A stretch of 64,000 bases of DNA from Undaria pinnatifida (GCA_012845835.1 JABAKD010000006.1:10894945-10958944); one strand, 5' to 3'; shown: positions 39,055 through 50,690, counted from the stretch's first letter. Notes: generated by a model not told the origin, from the letters alone. Made by a program: numbers and translations.

Positions 39055-41220
39055 CGCTGCCGCCGATCATTCAATGTGAGTGTTGGATTGGATGAGACCC
39101 CCTGCCCCGAGGCGGGTGGTCCTTGCCCGGGATAAACCCCATGCTGAGTGCACGCTCAGCGCGGTGCCCGTCCCTTGGATTGAAATGACCGTGCAGACAA
39201 GACTAAGAAGCTTGTAGGGCGGGTGGAAAGGTTTGCATTGTTCCTGTGCCTATTTTCCTGTTCTCGCAGGGAGGCTAGGCTTGAACGGAGTGACCGGTGA
39301 TTGCGTTCCTTGTTTCAGTGATTGGTACCAAAGGCTGGATCCCGTTTTTGTCGAAAGTATTGATTGGTCTCATTGCGTAGCGATTCTATTGCGCTGCCGC
39401 CGATCATTCAATGTAAGTATTGGGCTGGATGAGGCCTCCTGCCCCGGTCTGTGGTTCTACCCAAACTTCCTTGTGCTTTTTTGCTTGTCGTTTGGCACCT
39501 ACCGGGCACTGCGTGGTCTTACGGTCTTACCCAACACTTGGTTCTATGGACTGGGATACTTAAGACGTAATTCGGCGTGCACGTGGGAGAACAAATTGAA
39601 ATGCCGACGAAAATGCCGACGGCGGTGGCATCCCGCTAGCGATCGCCCAGTCGTGGTCCTGTTGTCTGTTCGACGCTTCGGACTGTGTACGCTTGGTCGA
39701 CCAGATGCAGTGCGTGGCTACTGTCTCCGTCCCTCCACTCTCGGCGATTGCTCCTGCTGCCGTACACCCAAACGACTTGCTCACAAGAGCCTCGTTCGTA
39801 CGCGAAAGGAGTGAACACTCAAATTGGTAGGACACATCGCCGTACCCAGGTGCTCCAGTCACGCCATGTGATTCTCCACGTCAACCGGTGCTTGCGGGCG
39901 CCGCTGGTCGTCGAGATATCGCGTGGAATGGAAAAAATGCGTGGTTCCGCGCATACGTGTATTTGCTCAAGCTTCGCCCTTTCGCCTCAAAACGCATTCC
40001 TACGTCTCGGGGGGTTATCCCGGTTAGACCGGTATTCCGCGGGCATTCCTTGTTGGGTGGGCGAAGATCATGTAGACGCTGACCCCGCTTCACTAAGCAT
40101 GACACCGTCATGTCGCGCAAAGCGTGGCCAGCAGGGCCCATCTACAATCGTATCAAAAGTTCCCTTGTTTAGACGGCGAACCCGCCGAACGCGTGCTCCA
40201 CAACAACCCCGGAGTTTCACGCTGAGGCACGGCCATGCATATCCCACGAGATGTCTCGACATGTACTGGGGCGGCATTAGTAGAACAAATGCTTTGATAA
40301 CTCCTCGAGATGATGATGCATGGCGCATGTATTGAGATACATTGCAAAAATGACCGCTCTCGGTTGATTAGTTCATACTAGGTAGGGATCGTGGCTGAAA
40401 CTCGACTGCTGCGGCTGCTATCCCCCTATCGATGCTGTTTTTGCTGTGCGCCCGTGAATACCTAATCGTTGATGCCCTGGCTATTATATCCCGCACTGTT
40501 CTTGTGAGCCGCCTTCACCGCAATTCTGGATTAAAATATAGGACGAAATATGGAAATCGGGGAATTTGGGTTGGCCATCGTGTGCTTCTAATATTATTAG
40601 ATGGAAAACATCAAAAACTGCCCAAAACACTCATAACCCCAACCCTAACCCCGATCCCAACCCTACCCCTAGAGCTGTGTCTGGAAAAAATTCGACCTTT
40701 TTTTTTCAAGTTTGGTCGACCACATCAAACCCATAAATAAAAATATTCCCGGATTTTCATGCTCTTTCCTAGATAACAATCTAGACGTCTCGGAAAGGCT
40801 ACTGGTTCTTGTGTCCAATTGGCGCTGCGTCAAGAGCCCCGTGCTAACAGAATACCGTTGCGGCCGTCGGTAACGTGACGTCGGCAACTGACGCTTGACC
40901 CTTTTCACCGGTAGTATCTGGCAAATCACAGCATATAATCAGTGAATGCCTGGAAAACACTTTTGCGTCACACATCGGGCTCTGTTCGTAAACCTGTCAC
41001 GCAGTATAGATGCCGTTGTTGCTTCGCGGTGCTGCTGCGGCTTTTCCATGGGCCGCCGGCTGTTGCTGGGGCTGCGGGGAGGAATCCCTGCTGGTGTTAA
41101 TACTGCTGTAGGAATAAACGGGGCAAATTGTCTTATTTTTTCCTGTTCCTTTCCTGTTCGTGCAGGGAGACTATCATATGCTTGGACGGAGTGACCGCCG
41201 ATTGCGTTCCCTCTAGAGTG
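39055..41220. repeat. Region with dispersed duplicate blocks, no supported gene
   Basis: GCCGCCGATCATTCAATGT appears at 39058 and 39397, and a GTGCAGGGAG/CTTGGACGGAGTGACC-type block at 39265 and 41160. Frames near 39233-39814 and 39685-40335 are open but have shifting composition. Probably old mobile-element sequence. Confidence 0.35.
40629..40672. repeat. Interstitial telomere-like repeat
   Basis: CATAACCCCAACCCTAACCC followed by CGATCCCAACCCTACCCC, a degenerate CCCTAA run. Confidence 0.6.
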
Positions 41221-41475
41221 TTTCGCACCGAATGCTGGAATCTTTACAGTTAAATGACAAATATATTAGTTTCATTGGGCAGCGATTTTACGTCTAAACA
41301 TGATTTCATGCGCTTGTACAGCAGTATACTGCTGTACCAGGTATTACTAGTTTCCAGCTGGTTATGCCGAGTACTGGGCGCATGATTCTGCGTATGTATA
41401 CCGACGTAGTTCTGATTCCAGACGCGATTCTCTGTTTTGTATGATGTCATTCATTGTCATACTGCACGTATGATA

Positions 41476-41600
41476 GCAATTACATACATATTCTCCATTC
41501 TCCTGTGGTCCACTTCGTTTGGAGGGGTGTATCGGCCGTGCTGCCTTGCTCCTGCTACGGGTTACTCGCTTTGACCGCCGTGTACGTACAGGGCGCGTGT
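41476..41600 (-). CDS. Possible basic exon of the gene at 43.5-44.0 kb
   Basis: Between a cgccgcag acceptor and a TAT/gtatgta donor the minus strand reads PHTRPVRTRRSKRVTRSRSK and SKRSGPQENGEY. The phase (0) does not match the exon at 43473, so another exon would have to lie between them. Confidence 0.25.
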
Positions 41601-41749
41601 GTGGCTGCGGCGTTATAGCAGCAAGAATATAAAAGACCAAAGCTAACGAAAAAGCCAGCCAAGCAGCAGCAGCAGCTATTTAGTACCAAATATCAATATA
41701 CATGCCGGTATTTGACCAAAAACCCAAACCTTCCACGTGAATCGATCTT

Positions 41750-43470
41750 CTCACAACTCTTCGCCAAACGCTGGGGCGCAGTTTCTGTGTTTTCTGCCGC
41801 ACGGCGTAGATCGTGTATCGCTGGTCTGTGGTCTGTAAGCATAGCGCAACACAACACAGCACGCCATATCGTAGCATATCAAAGCACAGCAAAACATAGG
41901 ATATACTACTGATGTAGTAGCACAGCGCAGCAAACAGCCTCATAGCGTACCGGCATGATGATCGTTTACCAGCGATGATAGCAGGGAATCTGGAATCTCC
42001 GCCAAGAAAAAGGGGGGGGGGGTGCTGGGGCGGGCGGGGCAGTTTCTACGCTCCTACGCTGTGCGTTTGTTTCTATTTTATGTGTTTTGTTTGTATTCGT
42101 ACGTATACCGTTTCGTCTATCGCTAGGTCTCGAAACACAGCACACCACAGTCCAGCAGCGCAACACGGCATAGCTTAGCGCAACACAGCAAGCAGCGGTA
42201 GTGCTATATAGTAGTGCACTCGTTTACCAGCTGGCAAGCATTCGCCAAACGCTGGGGCGGGGCAAATTGTAACGGAACTGATCTACGCTTCGAGTCTACG
42301 TTCCTACAACACGTAGACCGTTTCGTGTATGGCTGGTCTCGAAGAACAAGAGCACAGCACAGCACAATGCAGCGCAACGCAGCATAGCACAGCATGCTAC
42401 AGCGCAGCAAACAGCGGTAGGGCTCGTATCTGGTACTCGTTTACCAGCTGGCCGGCACTCGTCGCGAAGCGTTGGGGCGGGGCAGTTTTCTACGTTAGTA
42501 TCTGTACCTGGTACCAGGTATTACGTGTGCTACGGTTCTGCAGCACGTAAAACATCGTACCTGGTACCAGGTGCGTAGACTGTTTGGTCTACCACTGCCG
42601 GTATCTACAGCAGTACGTGTCGCTGACCCCCAAGCACTGCACAACACAGCGCATCACACCACTCGTATTACAACATCGCACGCCAAAGCGCGGCATAGCA
42701 CAGCACAACACATCAAACAGCCGCGGTAGGGCTCTACGGTGTGCTCGCTTACCAGCTGGCAACACTGTTCGCCAAACGCTGGGGCGAAGCAGCATCTACC
42801 ATCTACAGCACGTTTCTACGCTCCTACCGAATTTTATAGCACGTATCATATGGATATCGTAGATCGTTTCGTCTATCTACCGCTGGTCTCGAAGCACAGC
42901 ACAAGAACACCACACCACAGCATACCATAGCACAGCAGACCGCAGCACAGCGAAAAATTGCGCAGCACAGCAAACAGCGGTAGGGCTTCCTACGTGACAT
43001 ATTCGCTGGCTTGCGCTCTTCGCCAAACGTTGGGGCGGTGCAATTTCTGCGTTTCTGCCAGACTTACAGCAGCACGTATTCATACCACCACTGCTGATCG
43101 TTTCGTCTGATTGTCGGCCTCGAAGAACAACACAGCACACCACAGCACACCATCCACAGCACAGCACAGCACAGAGAGCACAGAGAAGCACACCGCGGCA
43201 CAGCGCAGCACAGCGCAGCACAGCGCAGCACAGAGCAGCACAGCGCGGGTGCAGCACAGCACTTTCGTATACGTACGCGCCCAGCATATTATGTAACACC
43301 AAAGAACACCAAGCACAGCATAGAACACCACACAACAGCATAGGTCTCGTACCTACACAACAGAACACAACACAACACAACAAACACAACACAACACAAC
43401 ACAGTACGACACGGCACGGCACGGCGCAGCACAGCAAACAGTGGTATTGAGCTCTATAGCATGATCTCTT
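41750..43470 (-). repeat. Seven-unit tandem array, each unit with a splice-donor-like block and a (CAGCA)n tract
   Basis: Units of about 215-310 bp (the last about 450 bp) start near 41762, 41999, 42243, 42463, 42770 and 43021, marked by CGCCAAACGCTGGGGCG on the plus strand. On the minus strand most carry CCAGCTG/GTAAACGAG, the same as the donor of the exon at 43473 (AGCTG/gtaagag), then CTACCGCTGTTTGCTGTGCTG and a variable CAGCA-type tract. The array is therefore built from the donor edge of that exon. Confidence 0.75.
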
Positions 43471-43472
43471 AC

Positions 43473-43661
43473 CAGCTAGCTTGGGCAGGGGGGGTCGCCT
43501 GCAGCCCTCGAGCAGACGCGCTACGCGTAGCTTTGGCTGCCTCTGAAATAGCGACCAGAACATTGTGAGCAGAACCTTCATCGCCAGTGCCGGTGCCTGT
43601 GCTGATGCTGCCTGGAGACGTCGACTCCGATGATTTGCCCTCGTCTGGGTCAGGATTGCGT
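43473..43661 (-). CDS. Exon 2 of an unknown Ser/Gly/Thr-rich protein
   Basis: One base, 62 codons and two bases between a strong acceptor (cccttgctgcag) and AGCTG/gtaaga. It reads RNPDPDEGKSSESTSPGS, TGTGTGDEG, HNVLVAISEAAKATRSASAR and LQATPPAQAS. The first half is acidic and disordered-looking; the second could be a helix. Its leading base completes the GG of the exon at 43967. Another frame is also open, so frame choice rests on phase and composition. Confidence 0.5.
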
Positions 43662-43966
43662 CTGCAGCAAGGGCACAGGGAGAGGAGGGGCGTGTGGTTG
43701 CGCTGGCACGGGAGCGAGCTGGTGATGTACAGTTGTCGTTGTTTACAGCTAAATGCAGCGAAGCTACAGCCACAGCAGCAACAGCAGCAGCATGCTGCAG
43801 TGTTAGCAGCAGCATTCTGCAGTGTTTCAGTCAGAGGAAGGAGAAGAACCAATTTGATGTGCAAACAGACAAACACGTCCGATTTTTTCACCGCGAAAAG
43901 CATACACCACGTAACCCCATGCACACCAGCCAGGCTGCACCCACACCACCCCACGCAAGCTCTCAC

Positions 43967-44016
43967 CCTTGAGGAGGACAAGGTAACCCTCGCCAGGGGT
44001 TGGTGTCATCGTCCAT
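43967..44016 (-). CDS. Exon 1 of the same unknown gene
   Basis: ATG at 44016 gives MDDDTNPWRGLPCPPQ plus GG before a gtgaga donor. The next exon joins in phase to give QGRNPDPDEGKSSES. The frame is also open a little upstream of the ATG. No homology recognised. Confidence 0.45.
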
Positions 44017-45278
44017 TTCCCGAGCTGATGATGATGGCTCGTTGTACTCGTAGTTTTGAAAAGTTTTCAGAGAATGCCTTGGAACAGAAATTAAGATCTA
44101 TTAGAAGAAGAACTGCGTACTGGGAGTGCTGCTGTGCACTGCTGCTATACTTTGGTCTATGTGGCCCGCAGTATGCCCCAAGGGTCTATGCGTATTGGCG
44201 TTGTGGTTCGCGTGAAAATATCAAAATGACCGAAAATGAATTAAACTTGAACTCTTTTTTGCCGCACCTTATTTTTTTACGTGCGAAAACGCACGATCTT
44301 TTCCCCCGTTTTTAGTTTTCTACGAACATGAAACGTACGAAAGAGACGAATTTTCCGTGGAAATATGTTTTTTTAGAACTCTGGGTATATATTATTTCGT
44401 TATGTGTCGTGCGTGTCTCCGTTTCCTTTCAGAAAAATTCATGTTCTTAGTAATTGACTTGATTCCCTGACCGCTGTTTCCGCCGAGCCAAAGGCCTAGA
44501 GCTCGATCGGTTCAGGGTGCAGGTTCCTGGCAATGAAACACAAATAATACCAGGTACTAGACTAATCTTAATCCGTCAACGCCGATTATTTGTTGAGACC
44601 TCCTGTCATTTGTTGAGACCTCCTGTCTCTCCTAGTTTGCATTTACTCGCCGTACATAAATTTTTGTCTCCTCTAGTGACGAGGCATGGGCACTGGGGGT
44701 GCTGGATGTCGATGGGTGGGGAGGACACATGACATGATGTTCCACGAAACAAACTGCTAGAAAAAAAGCAAAAAAAAACATGATGCTCACCAGTTAGCGC
44801 GTTAGCGTTACATCTTCCCTGGTGTGTCTGACCGATGACCGCGGGTGAGACTTGATTCAGTCTTCAGTACAATGTTTTGTGTTGCCATGTGTTGCGACTG
44901 ACAAACTATTAATACTATAACGCTAGTCTAGTCTACATGTTTAGACTATGGTCAGATGGCGAGCACAATAATACTGTTGTTGTACCAGGTACGTAATAAT
45001 AAGGCCCAACACGCGGTGAACACAGACTATATTAATAGTGAAAAAGAGAATACCGCACGGCATGGACACCTCTGATCAGGTGTATAGAGATTTTGCGTAT
45101 GCTCAGGGCTACACCCAACGATGGTTACATACTGCTGTACATCCTGCTGCATAACCCCCCCCTGACTTCGCGTCACACGATAAAGCATATACCAGTCGAC
45201 TTTACGTCGATGCACAGATAGACCCGGCCGGCATGCAAAAAGTGGATCTATCTGCTACGAATTCACTACGGCCCTAAA

Positions 45279-45686
45279 CTATGCATGGTGCTTCTTACAT
45301 TTCAAGTGTTCCGGAATACATATCCCGCTGAGAGAAGAGGCAAACAACGCGCGAGACGCATAATACTCCACACCAACCGCCGTTCTCCTGAACGGCAACG
45401 AGGCACGTTTGAAACATGTAGCCAGCGCTCTTGCTGCAATGTTTTCGGGTTCAACAATCTGGTCTTCGTGGCTTCGCATTTGTGGCTTCGGGCTCCAACT
45501 ACAACCCACGGCAACCCCCCCCCCCGCCCCCCCTCGGATATGACCACCCGATGTCATCGGTAGCATTGTTTCGATGCTCTGCATGAGGCGCTGAGCGCTA
45601 ACAAGGACATTGAACGTGTAGCCAGCGTTTGTTGCGAAGTTTTCGGGTTCGACGATATGACCTTCGTATTTAATTGCTTTCTTCAC
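45279..45686 (-). CDS. Unknown ORF with an internally duplicated module
   Basis: 135 codons. The segment IKYEGHIVEPENFATNAGYT near residue 4 is repeated as HEDQIVEPENIAARALATC further on, each followed by F-N/K and a hydrophobic-basic stretch. The duplication is also visible in the DNA. Possibly an exon or mobile-element fragment; no family recognised. Confidence 0.3.
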   Translation of the reverse strand: MKKAIKYEGHIVEPENFATNAGYTFNVLVSAQRLMQSIETMLPMTSGGHIRGGAGGGVAVGCSWSPKPQMRSHEDQIVEPENIAARALATCFKRASLPFRRTAVGVEYYASRALFASSLSGICIPEHLKCKKHHA

Positions 45687-45739
45687 TTCGGTCTCCGGCC
45701 GTATCCCACGGAAGCCCCGCCCCTCGCTGTCAATAACTT

Positions 45740-45935
45740 AATTCACGCAATTGCCTCTTCTGGAAACACCACATCTTTGTAACGTAAGGAAGAAACGTAC
45801 TGAGCGCCTAAATGTTGGAGGTGTCTCTCGTAGGGATCTGGTGACGGTGCTGCTTCGTCTCGAAAGGGGTGGTGCGTGGTCAACGGCCAAATGACTAAGG
45901 CAAGCATCGCATGAGTATCTACCCCCCCCCCCCCT
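45740..45935 (+). mobile_element. LINE 3' end, copy C
   Basis: Contains GGAAGAAACGTACTGAGCGC, TGTTGGAGGTGTCTCTC, a CGTCTCGAAAGG block and ACTAAGGCAAGCA, the same 3' end as copies at 46.5 and 63.5 kb, followed directly by a C-run. Confidence 0.6.
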
Positions 45936-45937
45936 GG

Positions 45938-46575
45938 TGAAAGGATATCAGCAAGGGAAAGGCTAGCGCTAAGAATGAAGGTGGATGAGGAATAGCATTT
46001 AGAGATATACGGGACGCTAAAAGAGATGGAAATGAAAACGTAATTGCACGGCCCAATGGACTACGCGAAACCGCTGAAACATTTTTCGTGTAGCGGACCT
46101 GGACCTGCCAGGACGAAGAAAGAGGTTCACATGTAGTAGTTGGGGTGGAGGAGGAAGAAGGCGCACGGAGCAGTCCTTGTGGCAACGTAGGCGAGAGTGG
46201 AACCCACAAAGCGGGAGAATGTGAACACTGCTGTACATAGAGGGGCGGACTGTGTTAGAGGAAGATGCGAGGAAAGTAGGCAGACGTAACATGGAGAAGT
46301 TTGGTGCATTAGTCTAGATTGTAGCGATAAAACGATCGCTATCATATACCAGGTACAGGAGACAGATGGTGGCCACGGACGGCCAAAGAAGAAAAAGACA
46401 AGGTAAGCAAAGCTTTCATGTAATATATATGGAAGAAATGTAATGAGCGCCCACACGTTGGAGGTGTCTCCATTAGGAGTAGGAACGGTGCTCCGTCTCG
46501 AAACGGATTCGTGGTCAATGGACTAGACTCATGCCTAAGGCAAGCACCCAATGAGAAAGTCTCTCCGCCCCCCCC
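45938..46575 (+). mobile_element. LINE 3' end, copy B (decayed)
   Basis: Matches the copy at 62.7-63.6 kb: GAAAGGCTAGCGCTAAGAA, GAGATATACGGG, GGCCCAATGGACTACGCGAA, GACCTGGACCTGCCAGGA, CAGATGGTGGCC, GTTGGAGGTGTCTC. Frames are broken. It also ends in a C-run. Confidence 0.65.
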
Positions 46576-46959
46576 CCCTGGTTACCTGTTACCGGCGGCG
46601 GTAACACTTTTGTTCGACATCCTGTGCAAGAAACATCGCATAAGGCATAAAAAGCAAAGACACCCCTCCCTCGGACGATTTTTTAGTCCGAGTTTTTCGG
46701 CAACGGGGTGGGGGCGCAAACGCGGAGCGATTTGTCCATGGAAAGATCTCGACGGAAGATTTTCAAGTCCATAAGTTTCGTTGTTTGTGCGCCTCTTAAA
46801 TCTTCGCGATATATTTTCAAGGCGGCGGGTTTCTTTGGGCCTGCGCCCCTCTAGTTTTTTTAGGCAATCAGCTCTGAAATTCATCACAGAGGGTGAGTTA
46901 TATTCCGTGTTGTACGGCATTTTTCTGTGCCCCCGACCATACTCACTTTTATCGATCAT

Positions 46960-47470
46960 GGCCAATCCTAGCCAGGCCGGGTGCTTACGCCAAGAGCCCT
47001 GCACGCGCACCCCAATCGGCGCGCCTTTTTCTCGTGCCCACCCCTCCTCCTGCCTGGCCGGTGAAACACTGTCGCGCTCCGTCCCGGCATTGCGCGGATG
47101 CGAGGGTTTATAGTCACACAACAAAAGCCTTGCATTCAATAAGAACACCGCCTCTCCCTGCCTCCGGCCGGTAATGCTTCATCCCCAACCATTAACCATA
47201 AGAAGCGAGGCCGGCAAATATGTGCGCAGAGCTACAGTGTTTGATTTAAGAGCATCAAGAATATTAGAAACCGGGTTTTAATTCCGTCGAGGGCTGCACC
47301 ACATGTTTGTGGGGATGCGCTACTTCGAATTAGAGTAGGATCATTTTCCTAATGGTAGAGAAAAACGTGAAGAGAGCGATAAACTCGGCTCGGCTAAAAA
47401 GCCCTGGAGGCGCCCCTCGATCGGCGCGAGTGTTTCTCGTGTGCCCCCCGCCCCTCCCTGTTTCCATCCT
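46960..47470. repeat. Dispersed duplicate blocks, no supported gene
   Basis: A CGGCGCGCCTTTTTCTCGTG-type block and following CCCCTCCTCCTGCCTG recur near 47018 and 47420, with weaker relatives near 47140 and 49225. The 188-codon minus frame 46582-47148 overlaps this and has no other support. Confidence 0.35.
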
Positions 47471-48124
47471 GTGCCGTGCTTGGTCTCCAACCACCGACTG
47501 TTCAAGGCCGACAACTGTTTGCAAAGAGCGAAGAGCTACTATGTGGGCTACCGATTTAAGAACTTCGATCATAGGAGAGCACGGAGCGGCAAACTTGGAC
47601 TTTGCCGAAAATATCTGCTTGCACCCCCCTGCCGGCGAGCGCTTTCTTCCTGTGCTCCCCACTATATGGACTATGCGTAGATGAGTACTGTTGCATATCG
47701 GAACGAAAATCGATTCTGATCCGATACGGGATAAGACCAAACATTATGGAAACACATATGCTTGGGTGTCAGAACTAAATTCTAGGCGAAATATATCATT
47801 TGCCTGTTTTACTTGGCTGGACTGTCAAAATCACCATTACACTTCTCGAGATCCACCCCGTAGTTTCCCGAGGGCTTTCTGGCGCAGTTCTCATCTTCTC
47901 TAGATAGAGCCTCATTTTGATGTTAGGTGCAACAAATCAGTTCTCAGAAACTTGTTGTTGGTCAGAACTGGGGCCGAAAATAATGTATCTTTGAGGATTT
48001 TTGGCGCAAAATCAGTATGCCCTCAAACTGGCAAATTAGACGAACGGTAGTCAAACTGCGATGCTGGGGAAACGGACAAGTACGTCAGAAAGTTCTAGGA
48101 AAACTGCGGGGGGCATCTTCACGA

Positions 48125-48165
48125 GTCTTAGGGTTAGGGTTAGAGTTAGGGTTAGGGTTAGAGTC
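48125..48165 (+). repeat. Interstitial telomere repeat (TTAGGG)n
   Basis: CTTAGGGTTAGGGTTAGAGT continued by TAGGGTTAGGGTTAGAGTC. About six units with two A variants. Confidence 0.9.
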
Positions 48166-48380
48166 TACCGGTGTTTTCGACCGTCCCGCCGAGTAAATCA
48201 CGTGTTATCTGCCTAGAATCTCCGTTCGGAGGGCCCAAAAAAAACCATAATAGTTGGTCTAACAATCCTATATCCGATAAAAAAAATCCGATACGTCGGA
48301 TCGGATCGTTGAAAAAAAAGAAGAAAAAAAAGGCCTCAACATGTTGGATAATCGATATGCGAGGCGGATTCGCGAAAACG

Positions 48381-48744
48381 TGTTAGTGGGGTATTAGTCC
48401 GTTTGACCACTTGCGAAAGGTTAACCAATAGCTTACCCAAACTAAGCCTTATAACACTCTCCCCCCCTGAAACGGCGGGATACCAGGTCGGCCGGATATA
48501 CGGGCGGACCTGTCAATTATCCAAGCCGTTTCATATCACGGGTATACCGGGGAGAGTATTTTTCAAGTCCGCCATGGGAAAATCTGAAAAAGTTTATTAT
48601 GGTGGATGTGGGGATCGAACCCACGACCCAAAAACCCATGGTCTGTCGACGACGCCAGTTGTTTAAGGTGTTAGTGGGGTATTAGTCCGTTTGACCACTT
48701 GCGAAAGGTTAACCGATAGCTTACCCAAACTAAGCCTTATAACA
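48381..48744 (-). mobile_element. Miniature LTR retroelement (TRIM-like), 364 bp
   Basis: Two direct repeats of 76 bp (48381-48456 and 48669-48744) differ at one base and begin TGTTA and end TAACA, classic LTR ends. On the minus strand the interior starts with TGGCGTCGTCGACAGACC eleven bases after the LTR (a primer-binding-site-like TGG) and ends with the purine tract CAGGGGGGGAGAG directly before the second LTR. There is no coding capacity. A tRNA T-arm-like block (GTGGGTTCGATCCCCAC) lies inside. No exact target duplication was found (AAACG versus AAAGA). Confidence 0.75.
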
Positions 48745-49144
48745 AAAGACCACGGCAGGTCATGGTTCCGCCAAAGGAGCACGCTATTTGTTTCCTTCTG
48801 ATTCCTCACGCTGAAATGTTCCCCTTTACACTCCCAACAGCGGCGGGAAAGGGCGGGGGGGCGGAGAGTAAAATCTCCTCCCCGCTGGACGTAACATTTC
48901 TTAACTTATATAGGGATGTTTTTTTTTCTTCCCGATCCGATTACCTATCCGATTTCCAATTATTCCGATACGATATATGAAACGTAGCTACTGCTGTATG
49001 GTGGCATTTCTTACCGACGTAGCCCATAGCCACCCCCCCCCGCCCATTCCCAGTAGCTTTACGACTTATTATTCGAGAAATGGTTGAGGCATGTCGTGCA
49101 TTAAAACGGAGGAGGTTAGCCCTGCGTTGGCAGATTGAGTTAAG

Positions 49145-49172
49145 ATAAGGGTCAGGGCCAGGGTTAGGTTGC
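49145..49172 (+). repeat. Degenerate telomere-like repeat
   Basis: AAGGGTCAGGGCCAGGGTTA, a few diverged TTAGGG units. Confidence 0.35.
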
Positions 49173-49494
49173 GGCAAGGTATCACTCAAAATGTATGTTG
49201 ACCATTATGGGAAGGGGTCGTAGGGTGCCCGCTCCTCGCCTGCTTCCGCCAGGTGATGCTCGCTGTCCAGCCATCAACCATTCCAGATCGACAAGAAGAA
49301 CATTTTCGGATTGTAGGATAATTTTTTTCAGTGGGAAAGGGTCCAGGTGTACATCTGGGTCAATTAAGATCCACACTGTTACAGCCAGACGAACCCCAAT
49401 TTGTGGTGTTGTCATATATATACTTGGTAATACACTTGGTGTATATATACATGTGCTCATAATCCCATCAGTTATATTCGCCCGTCGTTCTCTT

Positions 49495-49640
49495 TCTCTC
49501 ACCCTACTGCTAAATCAGATCTGGGGTCACGAAGCAGGTTTTCTTCCTCCTCATCATCACGGTACGTGCCCAGAGTCTTTATTGCGAGACAGGTACAACG
49601 CCGTCTTCCCTCGCCGACTTGCGTCGAAATTTGGCATACA
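49495..49640 (-). mobile_element. Diverged SINE fragment (family 2)
   Basis: In reverse it shares AATTTCGACGCAAGTCGGCG, GAGGGAAGACGGCG and TGACCCCAGATCTG with 36516-36855. Confidence 0.4.
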
Positions 49641-50224
49641 CACGCGCCAGGCACTATCTCCAGCCGGTTATTGTTCACCCGAAACAGTGACCTCGATCTT
49701 GGTACTTTTCGAGGCCAACCACTACTAGAAGACTACTGGGGCGAGCGGTTTGTTTAAACGCCAGGTTGACTCCATCATCACTACGTAAGAGCAATTCGTC
49801 AGCGGCTGGCGGTGGACCTAGTGACAGCATAGCCACTGAACTAACAGCCAGCCTTCTTCGTCGTATACCTGAGCCACAGGATTGCCCATCAACTTATCAA
49901 GCAGTTTCAAGCATACGCGCGTTTTTTCTCGAAGCCAGTGTTGGCGTGAGGTACAGGAAAGGACACACAACAAAAAAACAGAAAAACGGGCCCAGGCCGG
50001 GTTTCTTATTGGGGGGGGGTGCGTTCTACACTATCTTTGAGTATAACGGCTCCTGAATTATTTTTTTCCCACCTAGTAATTTTTTCCGCCTGTGGGTTTC
50101 TTGTTGCCTTGTTGTGTCTTGTTTGGCGTCCTGTTCCGCAGAGAGCTCCTCGACCAAAGAGACGCGCGCTGCGGTAGAGTTACTAGTACAAATTAAATAG
50201 TACTTTTAAATTTTGGAGAAAACC

Positions 50225-50390
50225 GTTTTATTATGAAGGACGGGGCTCCTTAACCCACCTTAACCGAAAATCGTCGCAATAGACTATTCTTGTTTTGCAA
50301 TGCTGTCGATTTTTAGAACCTAGGCCGCGGATTCGATCGTCGGGTTTGCACCTTCAGTTTACTCAACATGAGTGTTCTCGGTAAAGCATA
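50225..50390 (+). repeat. Dispersed repeat family D, plus copy
   Basis: ACGGGGCTCCTTAACCCACC, AAAATCGTCGCAATAG, CTAGGCCGCGG and GGGTTTGCACCTTCAG appear in the family order. Confidence 0.5.
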
Positions 50391-50690
50391 TTAGGAAAAT
50401 AAAAATGCACTCCAGCCGTGAGATCGAAGATTTGGTCAAAAATCATCTTTGCAAGCTGTGTGTGATTCTCCGATCGCGCGTATTACTGGGTGTGTGTTCT
50501 CGTTAAGGATAAGGATTTAATATAAAAAATGAAAAATACACTTTCAGCTGTGAGATCTACCGAAAATGTTTTTTTGGTGAAAACGCAGCTTGTAAGCTGC
50601 GCGTGATACTTCGATCGGGCGTATTACGGGGTGTGTACCCTCGTGAAGGATATAGGTCGGTGACTCCCTTGCTAATGCCAAGGTCAGCTG
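50390..50690 (-). repeat. Two dispersed family R fragments in tandem, minus strand
   Basis: TGCACTCCAGCCGTGAGATC and ATACACTTTCAGCTGTGAG begin two copies, each followed by the GCAAGCTGTGTGTGATTCTC-type block; the second ends GGATATAGGTCGGTGACTC. Confidence 0.7.

Noticed and set aside
39233-39814. 194-codon plus frame
   Set aside because: Spans a duplicated block also found at 39058 and has erratic Cys/Arg-rich composition.
41750-43460. Long minus-strand frames rich in Cys and Val (for example 42877-43815)
   Set aside because: They are the reading of the CAGCA/TGCTG repeat tract; exon evidence supports only 43473-43661.
41750-43470. CRISPR array
   Set aside because: Unit lengths vary, repeats are imperfect, and the context is eukaryotic with introns.
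46582-47148. 188-codon minus frame
   Set aside because: It overlaps dispersed duplicate blocks and shows no domain, splice context or steady composition.
48125-48165. Chromosome end
   Set aside because: Only about six TTAGGG units, flanked on both sides by ordinary sequence.
48598-48660. Possible tRNA gene with GTGGGTTCGATCCCCAC arm
   Set aside because: Only the T arm and 3' acceptor side match; the 5' acceptor strand does not pair, and the sequence lies inside the miniature LTR element.
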